A stretch of DNA of 64,000 bases from Favolaschia claudopus (GCA_037176885.1 JAWWNJ010000016.1:744001-808000), one strand, 5' to 3'. Counted from the stretch's first letter, positions 11,601 through 22,993 are shown. The notes: a model not told the origin generated them from the letters alone. A program made the numbers and translations.

Positions 11601-12974
11601 CGACCTCAACTGGCCAGCGGTTTCCACCGGACAGAATTTCTTCGACCGCGCGCTCGCCAATGGCAGCCTCGAAACCGGCGTCGAACCCGCGTACGTCAAC
11701 GGTGATGCGGCTGCTGCCGGTGCATCGTCTGCTCTGGATGCATGGGCCAAGGACGAAGAGATTCAGGATGATCTAGATCCGGAGGAGGGTGGATGGGAAC
11801 TTGACGCTGATGCGGGCGAGTATCAAGGCGCGGAGCCTGTGGACGGGACCGAGGAAGCTGTTGAGGAGGAAGAAGAGTTGCCTGGGTCGGTACCCGGTGC
11901 CAGCGAAATCGAGCATTGGACTCGCAACTCGCCGCTGGCAGCTGACCATGTTGCTGCCGGTTCTTTCGAAACAGCCATGCAGGTGAGAAGTCTCGCTTCG
12001 TGCCATGTACCAGATACTGACTATGAAAATTTAGCTTCTCAATCGCCAGCTGGGAATCGTCAACTTTGTCGACCTCAAACCCTTGTTCTTGTCCATTTAT
12101 CGGTCTTCTCACACTTACCTCACCCCTGTTGCCTCCCTACCTCCTCTACAACTACATGTGCGGCGCAATCCTGCGGAAACCTCTCTTGGACGTTGCCTGC
12201 CTGTAGTTGTCCGGTCATTAGCGTCTATTCGAGCCGAATTGTCCGAAGGTTTCCGCTCTGTGTCTGGGAACAAGCTGCCCGAGGCGCAAGTCATATTCCG
12301 TTCCGTGCTCCGTGCTCTTTTATTGGTACCTCTGTCCTCAGATGAAGAAGCCAAGCAGGTATGTCTGTCGCTCTGCTCTGCGGATCGCTCTAACTCTCTT
12401 TCTACAGTGGCGTGAGCTCGTTACTGCTGGCCGGGAATACTTGCTCGGTGTTTCAATTGAACTCGAGCGGAGACGAGTAGCTGAAGAAGAGCCCGACAAT
12501 GTTCGCCGCAACCTCGAGCTGGCAGCATACTTCACCCAGTGCAAGATGCAGCCCCCTCATGTGCAAATAGCGTTGCGGAGCGCCGTCAATGTATTTACCA
12601 AGGCCAATAACCAGGCCGATGCCGCCAGATTTGCCAAGCGTCTTTTGGAGTTGAAGCCCGACCCCAAAATCGTCGCGCAGGTACGGTTATCTCTCACCCT
12701 CATATCATGTCGATCCCTTATTTGCTTGTAGATGCGCCAACGAATTGCGGCAGGCGAACGAAACCCCCGAAACGCCGTTGAGATTTCTTACGACGAGTTC
12801 ACCACCTTCGAGATCTGTGCCGCGACGTTCACCCCGATATACAAGGGCTCATCTGCTTCGTATGACCCGTACACGAATCAAGCATACCTTCCCGAATTCA
12901 AGGGCAAGCTTGACCCACTTGTGCAACTAGCGGAGATTGGTGCCGTTGCTTCGGGTATGCCTGCACCTTGGTGA
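8680..12974 (+). CDS. COP1: Coatomer subunit alpha (alpha-COP)
   Basis: This is the large COPI coat subunit that binds KKXX retrieval signals and drives Golgi-to-ER vesicle transport. The conserved start [14 protein letters not shown] begins at the second ATG (8689); 8680 adds three residues. WD40 repeats follow over many exons, for example [50 protein letters not shown] and [13 protein letters not shown]. The alpha-solenoid follows ([33 protein letters not shown]), then an acidic linker. The C-terminal domain has [29 protein letters not shown] and a final GMPAPW. Length is close to the ~1200 residues of the family. It starts about 170 bp after the upstream nuclease stop and is essential in other fungi. 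Confidence 0.95.
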
Positions 12975-13444
12975 GATTACTAGAGATACTTTTGTTGGTT
13001 CGCGAAGTGGAGATTGCGACCGTGTTCAAAAATTAACGTACTTTATTGTCCAAAATTTATCTTCGTTTCGGATCCCTTGTCAGGCAATATTGCCAATGAT
13101 TCGGCATTTGATGCTATGTATGATTGGATCATGCTACTGTATTCTGTCTCGTCCACAACCACGCAAATTCGTTCGCAAGTCCTTGAGCGCCTTCCCAGCA
13201 GACGGGATTCCTATTCATAGCAGCGACACTGCTGACGTTCAGCCAGTTTCATTCCGAGTCTTAGGCTGAGCCTTTGGTTGCCAGTGCGCATGTTACTAAG
13301 TCTTATCGGACCTCAAGCTGCTCTCCTTTCGAATGCCTCGGCCAGGACAGACAGGGCGCCACTTTTGCGACTCAGAATTATGAGACCGTATTCAATGCTA
13401 CAAGTATAACTGATACAAAGGTAATAATTAGTGCATTCCATTCT
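12975..13444. other. Convergent intergenic region
   Basis: Lies between the alpha-COP stop and the stop of the minus-strand AT-hook gene. Only short frames without domains; presumably the two 3' UTRs. Confidence 0.5.
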
Positions 13445-13944
13445 TCAAGGCCGTTTCCGTGGTCGTCCACGGCCGCGTTTCGGTGCAACTTCTTCCACTT
13501 GTTTCTTCAGAGCTTCCTCCTCCAGAGCTTTTTTCTTGGTCTCCTCGGCTTTAGCGTCTCTAACTCGCGCCGACCGACGCATGCCTTTCGCCGCATTCTC
13601 CTTGTCTGCCTCCGAATCCTGGTGTTCTGTGCTGCTAGGTGGTACGGTTTCCCGTGCATTATCTGTGCGGGGTTTCGCGTTGGCCCCAAGTTTTGCTTCG
13701 ACCATGCCCCGCTGTTTCTCTATAACTCTCCGTTTTGTTGGCGGCCGGCTTTCTTCTTCTTCTCGTGAAATGTTTCTCGTAACCCATCCACCACGTTGAT
13801 CTACAATGCAGACCGCTGTTCGAGGGTCTGAATGCCGAATGTCCACACCAGGGGCATAAGTCGATTACCTGTGACTGGTTCGTTGCGTTTCCGTTTTCCT
13901 CCTTGCGGCTTCCACTTCCATTCGGGGTGCGTGGTCGAAGTCAT
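13445..13944 (-). CDS. Small basic AT-hook protein
   Basis: A two-exon gene. Exon 1 (13869-13944) starts MTSTTHPEWKWKPQ; a 41-bp intron with GTAATC and TTCAG ends joins it to DPRTAVCIVDQRGGW in exon 2 (13445-13827), for about 152 residues. The protein is Lys/Arg/Glu-rich, with a probable helix (RDAKAEETKKKALEEEALKK), and ends in KRGRGRPRKRP, an AT-hook core (RGRP) that binds the minor groove of AT-rich DNA. It is likely nuclear, perhaps a chromatin factor. The stop comes directly after the AT hook. No orthologue is recognised. Confidence 0.65.
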
Positions 13945-14327
13945 TTGGGGAGAGTCGAAGGAATATTGGTGCCCGATGGCAGATGCGGTATGTGGTAGAG
14001 GATGAAAGAGGATGAAAGAACAATCCAAACTATTTATCCCGTGATCTCTTTGTGCTTTGACCTGCGGCCGAAAATAGTCAGACAAAGCAATCGCTAAGCG
14101 AGAGCCCGGTGGCAGACCAGTCCGCAATCGACATGCCACCTCATTCATTTGGCTGAAGGTTGGGTTGCTAATGAACCGTGATAGGAACTTGTGAGATGAC
14201 GGAGCGGATTTGTATAAAACCTTCCGGGGGAAGATCAAAGCTGACAAAAGATCTGCCTAGAACTGGACCTACAAAGCTACACATAGAAATCACTCGTCGA
14301 TCGAGACTCCCGGATTCTCCTGAGAAT
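13945..14327. other. Intergenic, no gene seen
   Basis: Between the AT-hook gene start and the oxidoreductase stop on the same strand. Open frames here are extensions of neighbouring exons or lack motifs. Confidence 0.5.
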
Positions 14328-16749
14328 TCAGATATAGCACGAGAAGCGAGGAGACGATGGGTCATATCCCACGCAGTGCCAGCAGCTCAATAAATTATGG
14401 GGGTCGCTAAAAAGCTTTGTAAGCTTGCAAGTCATTTACAGTAAAAGGACAGCGTTACGAACTATTTTTTCTTGATCTGCAAAAGACGTGGATAGTTGGT
14501 GCCCCAGAACGAAACTTCATGATTTGGCTCATTGACGTCCGCCTCGTTCTGGGTTCATAGGATCGAGTTCAGCGACCTATGCTCGCAGGGACTCTTATAC
14601 GTTACCTGGTAGGCCGCATCCGGTGTAATTGCACGCAAGAAATCTATCGCCTGGCTGATTCCAGCGTACGCAGCCTTCTGGTCGGCCACAGGGGCAGAAG
14701 CATCCCACCCGCCTTCAGCGACAGCATGCCAGATGGCGGTACGCCATGCCTCGGTGACACTAGTCGCACCCGTGTCGGGTACGTTGTACGGTGAAGTCGC
14801 GATTAGCGTCAGGTCGAATGTTACATGCGCAAGGGTCTGCATAAGCGCGTCAACCAAGGCGCTGCGGGATGCTGTGCTGTTGAAGTTCGCTGCGGGAACA
14901 AGACGCGTGCCAACAACGGCGTTTTCGCCAACGGGCTGTCAAATGAGAGTAAGAACCAGAAAAGGGTAATTCGATAAACGACGTACGGCGCCAGAGTTTG
15001 CGATGAAATTCTGGAAAAACGCTCCGTAGCTGGGGAGCTCCATGCTAAGGATTTTCACGCCGGGGTCTGAGGGTGCAAGCGAGGTCACATAATCGAAAAG
15101 CGGCTTCATGCTTGCTGCTGACTCGGTGCTGTTGAGGTTAGGGGTGACGTAGAGTGCCTGGTTCGGCTCGATATAGCCGCCATAACCTTGGTCCGTTGAG
15201 AAAGATTCCTTTGCTGCATACAGATAGTTCACCTTGCTCAGCCCATCGGACTGAGTTATCGACGATAACCTCGTACAAGCCACGCGTCGCGTTGGTGTTA
15301 TTCCGTGAAAAAGCAGCAAACGCGACTTGCAGAGTGACCCTCGGCGAAGCAAGTGTGGTGCTTTCCAGTACGACGCCGAATGTTCCACCGCCGCCTGACA
15401 TTCAAAGTTAGATAGAAAGTGGTGAGGTTAGGATTGAGATGCATATGCACCTCCGCGCAGAGCCCAAAATAGATCAGTGTTTTGGCATTCGTTCGCAGTC
15501 AGGAAATCACCGGTGGGCGTGACGATCTTGAATTCGAGGACGCGGTCTACACCGAGCCCATATGTATTCGCAAGAGGTCCATGACCACCGCCCTAGCGAC
15601 CGTCAGCATGCAGATTGTTCAGACTTGAATCGTCGCACCATAAGCCAACCACCCGAAGCCCCGACGGAGGTTTCAGCACCTGTTCGATGAGTCAGTATCA
15701 GAAATGTAAACTAATTACTTGAAGAAGAACCATACCAGTCACCACAGTGATATTGTTCGCTTCGGCGAACGCAACAATATTCGTGATGATCGCGCCGGCC
15801 TAAAAAAAAGTGATTAGTTTGGGGGAGAAAGCGAAGTAAGTGGACGAACACCCATGGTGACACCCGGTTTCGCGTGCGAGGCCGGGCATCCTATTGGCAC
15901 GAATGACGTGTTGTATGAAAGCTGCTGCAGGTTGTGGGTCCAGAGGGCCAGCGATCCTGGGGCGCTGCTACGCCCTTTATAGTCGTGCTAGAACTCAGTC
16001 AGTCTGTGGGCATCAGTAAGGAAATACTATGATATTATACACCGGTGTTCTTCACCACGAGCGGTACACCTGTTTTCTTGGAAAACGCAAATGCTTTTTG
16101 TACATCTGATGCATCTCGGACATCGATCTATTCGCAAGACGGTTAGAAATGGAGTGACTTTCGGCACCGGAAAATTGACATAGTGTGGTGGTACGCTTCC
16201 TTGCTGGCAAATATTGGGTGGATCGGATGGTACAGGATTGCTGGAGTTGAGGCCAGAGATAACACAAGTCTGTTCAGTCGCCTGGCAAGACCCCCATTGT
16301 ACATTTAGATATGCGCCAAAGTGTTCCACCAAAAACACTGTCATTTTGGTTAGCTGACAATAGTGATCCGCGTGATACACGCACAACTATCGCCCCAGCC
16401 TTGTCGAACCGTGCTACACTCTGTGGCGTTGGTAGTTCCTCCAACGCCTGGCGCCGCGAGTCTGAAGCATCTACAATATAAGTTATCTGTCAGCGATGAT
16501 GGACTCGGCGATCTCGGAGACTGTTCGGCGCACGGTCGAGCGACGGGGACACCAACGTGAAGTTTCCCTCCTACCAAGTGTTCAGTGAGTTTGTCGCCAA
16601 GCCAATAATTGGGGTTGCTCGCGTTACATACCTACGGAAGAGTTGAGGGCGCGCCATTGCTCCAGAGTAACATCGCGTATTGTAAGCTCGTGTGGATGAC
16701 CATGGGTAGCAGAAGCCCAGAATAATAGGATGAAAGGAAGAAAGAACAT
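14328..16749 (-). CDS. Secreted BBE-type FAD-linked oxidoreductase
   Basis: The N-terminus [19 protein letters not shown] is a clear signal peptide. The FAD_binding_4 domain follows over many short exons: VVKNTG joins [12 protein letters not shown], whose His is the usual covalent flavin anchor; then [45 protein letters not shown] and [13 protein letters not shown]. The C-terminal BBE domain has [16 protein letters not shown] and [12 protein letters not shown] 56-bp intron starting GTTCGT then leads to [17 protein letters not shown] in the last exon (14328-14406). The family oxidises alcohols, sugars or secondary metabolites with O2. The substrate is not predictable from sequence. I saw no second covalent Cys anchor, so monocovalent FAD is likely. 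Confidence 0.9.
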
Positions 16750-17326
16750 AAGCTCGCTGAACGAGAAGGGCTTCAAGATACAAATGACCCGAGATGTGTC
16801 GTATCCGGCGGTTAAATAGCATAGACATGAGAACAAGGATCAGCGCCGATTGGCCTTGGATTTGGATACCGCAAGAGGTAACGCGCCGCCACGCTGGACA
16901 GCCTGGCGCCCGACAGTCGGATCCGAGGCTTGAGAGCTTGAGAGAGGAGCTGCCAGAGCCGAAACTGATTGCAAGGCTCTTCAATGGGGAGATTTCACGA
17001 TTCAAGGCACCGGGACGTCGGCGAAAACGCGATTTCGATGGCAGTCGGGGTTCAGTGATTCACGCGTTCAGATTCAGAAGCGGTCAGGCGCTGCAAGTGG
17101 GCTTCCAGGTAGTAATCGCCCATACATACGATTGAGATGGGTCACACAAGTAGGACCGCGAGTGCAACCCAGCCTCTCCCAGCCTGAGTGGGAGTAGTAC
17201 ACACTCGTTGCGGTCAAGTGCGCTTCCCGAATTGAGCTAGTGATGCCAACGCAGCCGGATGCCGCGGCGAGAGTCTTCCGACACATGGCGCAACGGCAGC
17301 GCGAATGAGTCTTGCAAAATACAAGA
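16750..17326. other. Upstream region of the oxidoreductase, no gene seen
   Basis: Runs from the oxidoreductase start to the outer edge of the large inverted repeat. No coherent coding sequence found on either strand. Confidence 0.5.
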
Positions 17327-17456
17327 GTGCGGCGTCCTCGAAGGCTCGAATGAGAATTGTGTACCTCCTCAACTGAGGCTGTTTGTAGTCTCTCGGAGAA
17401 CTCCGAAACCCATCAGTGGCGGTACCCACACTATAAAAGAATTGCAAAACCGTATA
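17327..17456 (+). repeat. Left arm of large inverted repeat, outer part
   Basis: Matches the reverse complement of about 21640-21738: shared blocks are GCGTCCTCGA, GAATGAGAATTG, GAGGCTGTTTG, CCATCAGTGGCGGT and TATAAAAGAATT. It is separated from the rest of the arm by the nested element at 17457. Confidence 0.7.
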
Positions 17457-18605
17457 ATGTCCTCGGGAATTGTTTTCCTGTCCCTGACAAGATGATTCTG
17501 TCCTAGGTATTGTCCTTCTGTCCCGTCTTTATGGAAACAGCATATTTTGGTTTCCCCAGCCTACATAGACTACCTATAGGTGTCCCCAGCGTATCTGGAC
17601 GGTTTAGAAAATTAAATCTCCTCTCAGAATATCGGACCATATCGGGAAATATGGCTTGATCGGACTCATCGGAGTCACAGTTACAGTCCCATCAAAGTCC
17701 CATCGCACTTACCTCCCTACCATTAGTACCAATCGTATCTGTCAATGTAGCTAAATAGGTGAAAATGTGCGAGTATGTGTGCAATAATGGCCTCATTTCT
17801 TGGCTACCTTCGAATTTCTGATGCACCAACCAAGTCCAAGTTAGTTAGTTCGCAATTTTCACAACTTTTCCGCTTGAATGCGTAGATGCCGACTGCATGG
17901 AATGTTTCATATGCCACTGGAATTCTAGGGCCCTGTAAAGCCTTATTTGATTGAAGCCGTGCTGAGAACTCGATAAATTGCAGAGAAACGATGGAGAAAG
18001 GTCTTGTCTTGTTCCCATGGTTGATTTTGCTCATGGCCGGGATAAAATGTTGAGAATATGTGCCACATACACTGAGCTGACATTTATGGGTCCCAAATAG
18101 AAGGCTTTGGACACTTTTGTTACTTCCATGCAATGGATTCTTCAATCCAGCGGGATTCGAACTGGCTGAACACTGAGGTTTCCTAATTGGGAACCTCTAC
18201 TTGTTTGCGCTGTACAGCCCTAGGATTTCGAGATATGGCCTCAGAAACAATTTTCCTGGAATCTGCTTCGAAAACGGATCATGAAGGTATCCAACATCAA
18301 AAGGTTTGGTAGGACCCTTGGTGAGATCCATAAAGATCGGACAGAAAGTGCTTGTCGGGCAGACCGAAATCAAATGATGGCCGGACAAGAAAGTGATGAC
18401 CGGAGGACGTAAATTGCTTAGGAAAAGGACCTTAATTCCTTATACTGTGGTCTGAATAATTATAACAAGCAGCTATATTTGTTTGAGCAAAGGGACAGAA
18501 ATCTCTGAGCAGAGGGACAAGAATCATTGGTGCCGTGGACATAGCTGCCTGATCAGAAGGACAGAAATATGATCGCCGGGACAGAAAAGGAATACCCGGG
18601 GACAT
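17457..18605. mobile_element. Nested ~1.15-kb TIR element with TGTCC-rich ends
   Basis: The left end reads ATGTCCTCGGGAATTGTTTT and the right end, reverse complemented, ATGTCCCCGGGTATTCCTTT. Matching continues through CTGTCCC and TTCTGTCC blocks for about 50 bp. TA dinucleotides flank it (17455-17456 and 18606-18607), compatible with a TA target duplication. TGTCC or GGACA boxes recur in the outer parts of both ends. The interior has only short minus-strand frames with no recognised transposase, so it looks non-autonomous or decayed. It interrupts the left arm of the larger inverted repeat, so it probably inserted later. Confidence 0.65.
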
Positions 18606-19486
18606 TAAAGGTACACGCGAAAGAATTTGCAGCTCCGTCTTTGTTTGTTAGCTTCTTCTAACCGAACGCTCACTCGGACGATACACGTCCGTTTCCCCGC
18701 CTAGTGCGGCGGGAGATATGCCCAAAAGGCATCTTGCGAAATGCAAGACTTCGCAAAACCGCGAGTATGACCAAAACCGGTCAAGCAGCAAAACCAGCTG
18801 TGTCGCCAAATGACTCATGAGCGACAACTCGAAGCATAATCGAGTACCTCGCAGCGCGCGAGAAGGGGCACAACCGCCCAGCAGCGCAGAAAGCTGCGTC
18901 GACGACCAGAACGTGTCGCGACACCTCTACAGGAGGATGAATGATCTTACGCAAAGATCAGGCAGCGCGCAAGTCGCTAGCCACTCGCACTTCGCGTGCG
19001 AGCGGGCCTGGATGACGAGAGCGATACCCAGCTGAATCCGGCTCTTTTTCACAGCTTCGGCTGTGGACGAGAGTACGATCGGCGCCTTTGGTATCGTGTC
19101 AACTCTCTGGGGACCCAACAAAGTTTGGAAGACCAAAGATTGGTATATGGCAACTCTCACCAACTTGCCAATTATTCCGGCAGGCGGTTCCTGTTTCATA
19201 GTTTCACTAGCTGTGAGGCATTTTGTTTTCTGTTAGGCGGGTAGTTCCCGTTCAGGTGGCTGTCTTTTCAGATGGTTATTCGTCTCGAGGTTCCCACTTC
19301 ATTGTGAGCTTGTCTTTCATTGACGCCTCGTAATTTTTGGGCCCTTTTGTCTTCTTCGTGAAGACTTGCGTTGACTTTTCGATTTATTGTGCGTGGTGTT
19401 CTCCTTTCTTTCTTTTCTCTCGACTAATTTCCTTTCAGCTTCGCAGACAGTTAACTAGGTACGTTGTGACTCGGAGACGTGTAGAT
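18606..19486 (+). repeat. Left arm of large inverted repeat, inner part
   Basis: Aligns with the reverse complement of 20795-21640, including GTTAGCTTCTT, ACACGTCCGTTTCCCCGCC, TTGACGCCTCGTAATTTTTG, CGTGAAGACTTGCGTTGAC and CAACTAGGTACGTTG-like blocks. About 880 bp with scattered substitutions and small indels. Confidence 0.85.
18718..19002 (+). repeat. Array of consecutive short hairpins (left arm)
   Basis: Successive palindromes with 4-7 bp stems and 3-10 base loops include ATGCC/GGCAT (18718-18732), CTTGC/GCAAG (18733-18747), GCGAGT-type, GACC/GGTC, CAGC/GCTG, CTCGA/TCGAG, GTGTCGCGACAC (a perfect 12-mer), GATC/GATC and CTCGCAC/GTGCGAG (18984-19002). About a dozen lie nearly end to end. The same stems occur in the right arm with changed loops. 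Confidence 0.7.
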
Positions 19487-19574
19487 AGGTGTCGATAGGA
19501 AGGAATTGTGTTTTGTAGCGATCGTGTGGATGTACATGTAACATAACTTACAATTGAGGCTGTTTTGAGTTGTG

Positions 19575-20646
19575 ATGACCTCTGCACCTACCAAACCCAT
19601 CGACGTCCCTCCGTTTCAACTTCAAACCCTCATAGCGCAATGCAACCCTCGTTGTGCTCAAGCATTAGGCTCAGAAATCTATGTGGGCTGCGCTGACGGC
19701 CAACTCATTCGCTTCGCGCTACAAGCCGATGACCCAAACACGCTTGAAACCTACACTTTACTCTCTCGCCAATCCGTCCCCGGCGACAAACCTGTGGACG
19801 AAATTGTACTCGTACCGAGTATCAGCCGTGCTCTCGTGCTTTCAGACCGTCAGATCCACTTCTACACGCTTCCTGCGCTCGACGTTGTCCCGCCGCACGT
19901 CATAAAACCCATACGACACGTCGTAGCTTTCGCTGTTGATCAGAACCACCTCAAACTTCCCGCACCATCACTGTCTGCGCCCACTCCGGTAGAACCTGTC
20001 GATCTGTGCGTGATAAAGCGAAATGCCATAGCTATGTATGCATTGCGAGAGCGGTTGTTTTTCCAGAAGGTATGTTCTTTCGGTTTCAGTTATCTAGCAT
20101 CGCAGAACACAAGAAATCCAGGAAATTCCGCTTCCCAATGGCGCCACTCTTGCACGGCGGAGCGGGCATTTCCTCTGCATCGCGGATAACGAATTCTACA
20201 ACGTCGTCGACCTTCTCAACGCGTCCCTTACGCAACTCATGCCCATCTCCCAAGCGCCCCCAGACGAGCGATTTCCCGGGCCGCCAGGAATCTGTATAAC
20301 TTCTTCCACCCCCACCGAAGCCGAGTTTCTCATTCTCTCCTGGACCGGCGCAACCACGATGGGCATCTTCATCACCGGCTCAGGCGACCCCGTTCGCGGA
20401 ACGCTCGAATGGCCCGCACATCCGCGTGCCGTCGTGCTGGACTATCCGTATGTCGCGGCGCTGTTGCCGAACAGAACCATCGAGATACATAGCGTGGAGA
20501 CGCAGGGGATCGTGCAGGTGTTGCCGGCGCCGCAGGATGAGGCGGAGCCGCGCGTGTCGCTCGTGGCGGCGTTGAGTGGGTATTTGGTGCCGAGCACGCA
20601 GAAGTCGGAGAAGATGCGCAAGGTGCCGGTTGGATTGGTGCGGTAG
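19575..20646 (+). CDS. Truncated VPS3/VPS39-type CNH-domain protein
   Basis: Two exons (19575-20069 and 20122-20646) joined by a 52-bp GTATGT...CCAG intron give about 339 residues. The protein matches the citron-homology beta-propeller at the N-terminus of VPS39/TGFBRAP1/VPS3 proteins, subunits of the CORVET/HOPS endosome tethers: SEIYVGCADGQLIRF, RALVLSDRQIHFYTLP, LCVIKRNAIAMYAL, EIPLPNGATLA, RTLEWP-type and VLDYPYVAALLPNRTIE. Family members are ~900-1000 residues, so the clathrin-repeat solenoid is missing; the frame stops at VPVGLVR. The gene fills nearly all the space between the inverted-repeat arms. It has no internal stop and keeps its intron, so it was not copied from mRNA. It may be a captured fragment, a dominant-negative form or inert. 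Confidence 0.75.
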
Positions 20647-20794
20647 TGTATGCTTTATGAATTTCTAGTCCGGTATACTACCGTCGTGTAACACTCAACG
20701 CTTTTTACTTGGGCACACGACGAATCCTAATAGTATTCGCATTTTGGAAGACTCGTCCGCGCGTCAATTGTTGGCTACAGCCTACAGGACACAG

Positions 20795-21738
20795 TACAGC
20801 ACTATCTACACATCAGTCGCAACGTACCTAGTTACCTGTCTGCAAAGATGAAAGGAAATTAGTCGAGGAAAAAGAAAGAAGGGAGAACCACGCACAACGA
20901 ATCGAAAAGTCAACGCAAGTCTTCACGAAGAAGACAAAGGGGCCCAAAAATTACGAGGCGTCAATGAAAGACAAGCTCACAATGAAGTGGGCACCTCGGG
21001 AGGAATGACCATCTGAAAAAACAGCCACCTGAACGGAAACTACCCGCCTAACAGAAAATTTTGCCGGAGAGCTAGTGAGACTCTGAAACGGGAACCACCC
21101 GCCAGGATCGCCGCGACCTGGTGAGAATCGCCACAACTACCAAACTTGGTCTTCCAAACTTCGTTGGGTCCCCAGAGAGTTGACACGATACCAAAAGCGC
21201 CGATCGTACTCTCTTTCAAAGCCGAAGCTACGAAAGAGAGCCGGGTTCGGCGGGGGTATCGCTCTCATCGTCCAGGGCTCGCACCTGCAGTGCGTGGCTA
21301 GCGACTTCGCGCTGCCTGATCTTTGCAAGATCATTATCCTCCTGCAGAGGTGTCGCGACACGTCCTGGTCGTCGACGCAGCCTGCAGCTGCTGGGCAGTC
21401 CCGCCCCTTCTCGCGTACTGCGAGGTACTCGATTATGCTTCGAGTTGTCGCACTCCGGCGACGCAGCTGTCCTGCTGCTTGACCGGTACTGGTCATACTC
21501 GCGGTCCTGCGAGTTCTTGCATTTTGCAAGATGCCATTAGGGCATATATCCCGCCGCGTTAGGCGGGGAAACGGACGTGTAGGGTCCGAGGTGAGCGTTC
21601 GATTCAAAGAAGCTAACAAACAAAGACGGAGTTGCAAATTCTTTTATATTGGCGACACCGCCACTGATGGCGATCTCTAAGCTTGCAAACAGCCTTAGGG
21701 AGAACAGGAAGGCAATTCTCATTCGAGGACGCCACACT
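20795..21738 (-). repeat. Right arm of large inverted repeat
   Basis: Uninterrupted copy of the arm on the opposite strand. Its outer edge is about 150 bp from the start codon of the first Rho gene, so it may lie in or next to that promoter. Confidence 0.85.
21281..21545 (-). repeat. Array of consecutive short hairpins (right arm)
   Basis: Counterpart of 18718-19002. Stems are kept (for example ATGCC/GGCAT at 21531-21545, CTTGC/GCAAG at 21516-21530, GACC/GGTC at 21481-21494, GCAC/GTGC at 21281-21293), while several loops differ, such as AGTA here against AAAA in the left arm. Confidence 0.7.
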
Positions 21739-21889
21739 GTTAGCCAGGCCAGGTTTTATAGCATTTACCCTCATGGAATATCCTAAGCGCACTCTAAATC
21801 GCCAAATCAAATAAATCTTGAACGTCGATATCCGCTTGCAGCTCATCGCAATACACACCGCCTCTTTTCCTGGACAGACGAAATCGACT

Positions 21890-22776
21890 ATGTCTATCAT
21901 TGCGCACCCTCCATCCTTCACCTCCTCTCAACGGCGCAGGAATCCCAGAAAACTGGTAGCCGTGGGCGACTCGGGTGTGGGCAAGGTTGGTATCTAGCTG
22001 GGCAGCAGTTCAACCCGAATTTGCGACGAACTCTCTACGTTTCAATGCAGACTTCAATGCTTATTACTATGGCGACTAACCAGTTTCCTCATTTATTCCC
22101 TGCCGTACGCTCCCTTGCCCTCAGAAATCCAACTTCGGACTCTCACTGACCTGTTTCCTCATATATCACAAGTTCTTTGACAATTATATCGTGACCATGA
22201 AGGTCCAAGAAGAAACCTACTCTGTTGCCCTGTTTGACATAGCAGGTCTGTGCAAAATTTTCTCTTAATCAATCAATCCACAATCATTTATTCGCTAATT
22301 TGACTCAGTAGGCGGAGCTGATTACGACCGCCTACGCCCCCTTTGTTACCCACACACCGACGTCTTCCTCGTCTGCTTCCGCGTCGACAACCCCGACTCC
22401 TTCCTCCATATGCGAGACAAATGGCTTCCTGAAATTCGGCACTATTGCCCGGACGCCCCGTTCATTATCGTCGGAACGCAAATCGACACGAGAGAGAAAG
22501 ATCCGGGGGTAGCTGCAGAGAATGTTCCAACGATTACTCCTGAAGATGGTAGGAGACTCGCTTTCGAGCTGGGAGCAGCGAAGTACGTCGAGTGTTCGGC
22601 GTTAACGAGGGAAGGACTGCTCAATGTATTTCAGGAGGTGGGTGTTCGAGTGAAAACATTTTCTCTGGTGCTGAATGAATTGGGCAAACAAGGCTATTTT
22701 TACATCTCTTAAGTTTCCGGTGGCCAAGAATCCTGAAACGTTGCTACAACGCAGATTACGCTGTATCGTGGTCTGA
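21890..22776 (+). CDS. Atypical Rho-family small GTPase (copy 1)
   Basis: Exons read [10 protein letters not shown], then [10 protein letters not shown] (P-loop), [39 protein letters not shown], then [33 protein letters not shown] (G4) and [10 protein letters not shown] (G5). The last exon starts [13 protein letters not shown] and ends [11 protein letters not shown], a basic stretch plus CAAX box for prenylation. Compared with Cdc42/Rac, Gly12 is Ser, Thr35 of switch I is Ala (FPA for VPT) and Gln61 is Gly (DIAGGADYDR, using the CAGTAG acceptor). Guanine-base and membrane motifs are intact, but GTP hydrolysis and switching are probably abnormal. It is tandem with copy 2, and their upstream regions share blocks. 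Confidence 0.8.
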
Positions 22777-22993
22777 TGAATCATTTAACCATTCAAGGGG
22801 AGCACTGCCGCTGATATCCTGACTTTCCCGGAGCCTCTTCAACTTCAAGCTTACAGGTATCACCGTTACTCAAGACTACTCAACGACTTTGTTAGCCAGA
22901 CCAAGCTGTATGATGTTCACCCTCGGTTATCGGAAACTGCCAAATCAAACGTCAACGTCTCCGTGCCATAGACACCGCCTCAGACTCTCAGCA

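Larger units (their letters stand above)
17327..21738. mobile_element. Large inverted-repeat unit enclosing a CNH gene fragment
   Basis: Two ~1-kb arms in opposite orientation flank about 1.3 kb of unique sequence. The outer ends align at GTGCGGCGTCCTCGAATGAG-like sequence (left from 17327; right, reverse strand, from about 21738). The inner ends align to GTGTAGATAG near 19486 and 20795. By eye most of the arm length is around 85-90% identical. The unique centre holds one gene related to the N-terminal domain of VPS3/VPS39-type proteins. Either this is a DNA transposon that captured a gene fragment, or two related elements inserted in opposite directions. No transposase was seen and no clear target duplication could be assigned. 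Confidence 0.7.

Noticed and set aside
17327..21738. The arms as a pair of LTRs of one retrotransposon.
   Set aside because: They are inverted, not direct, and no gag/pol, primer-binding site or polypurine tract is seen. Two solo LTRs in opposite orientation remain possible but I could not find TG...CA ends with 5-bp duplications.
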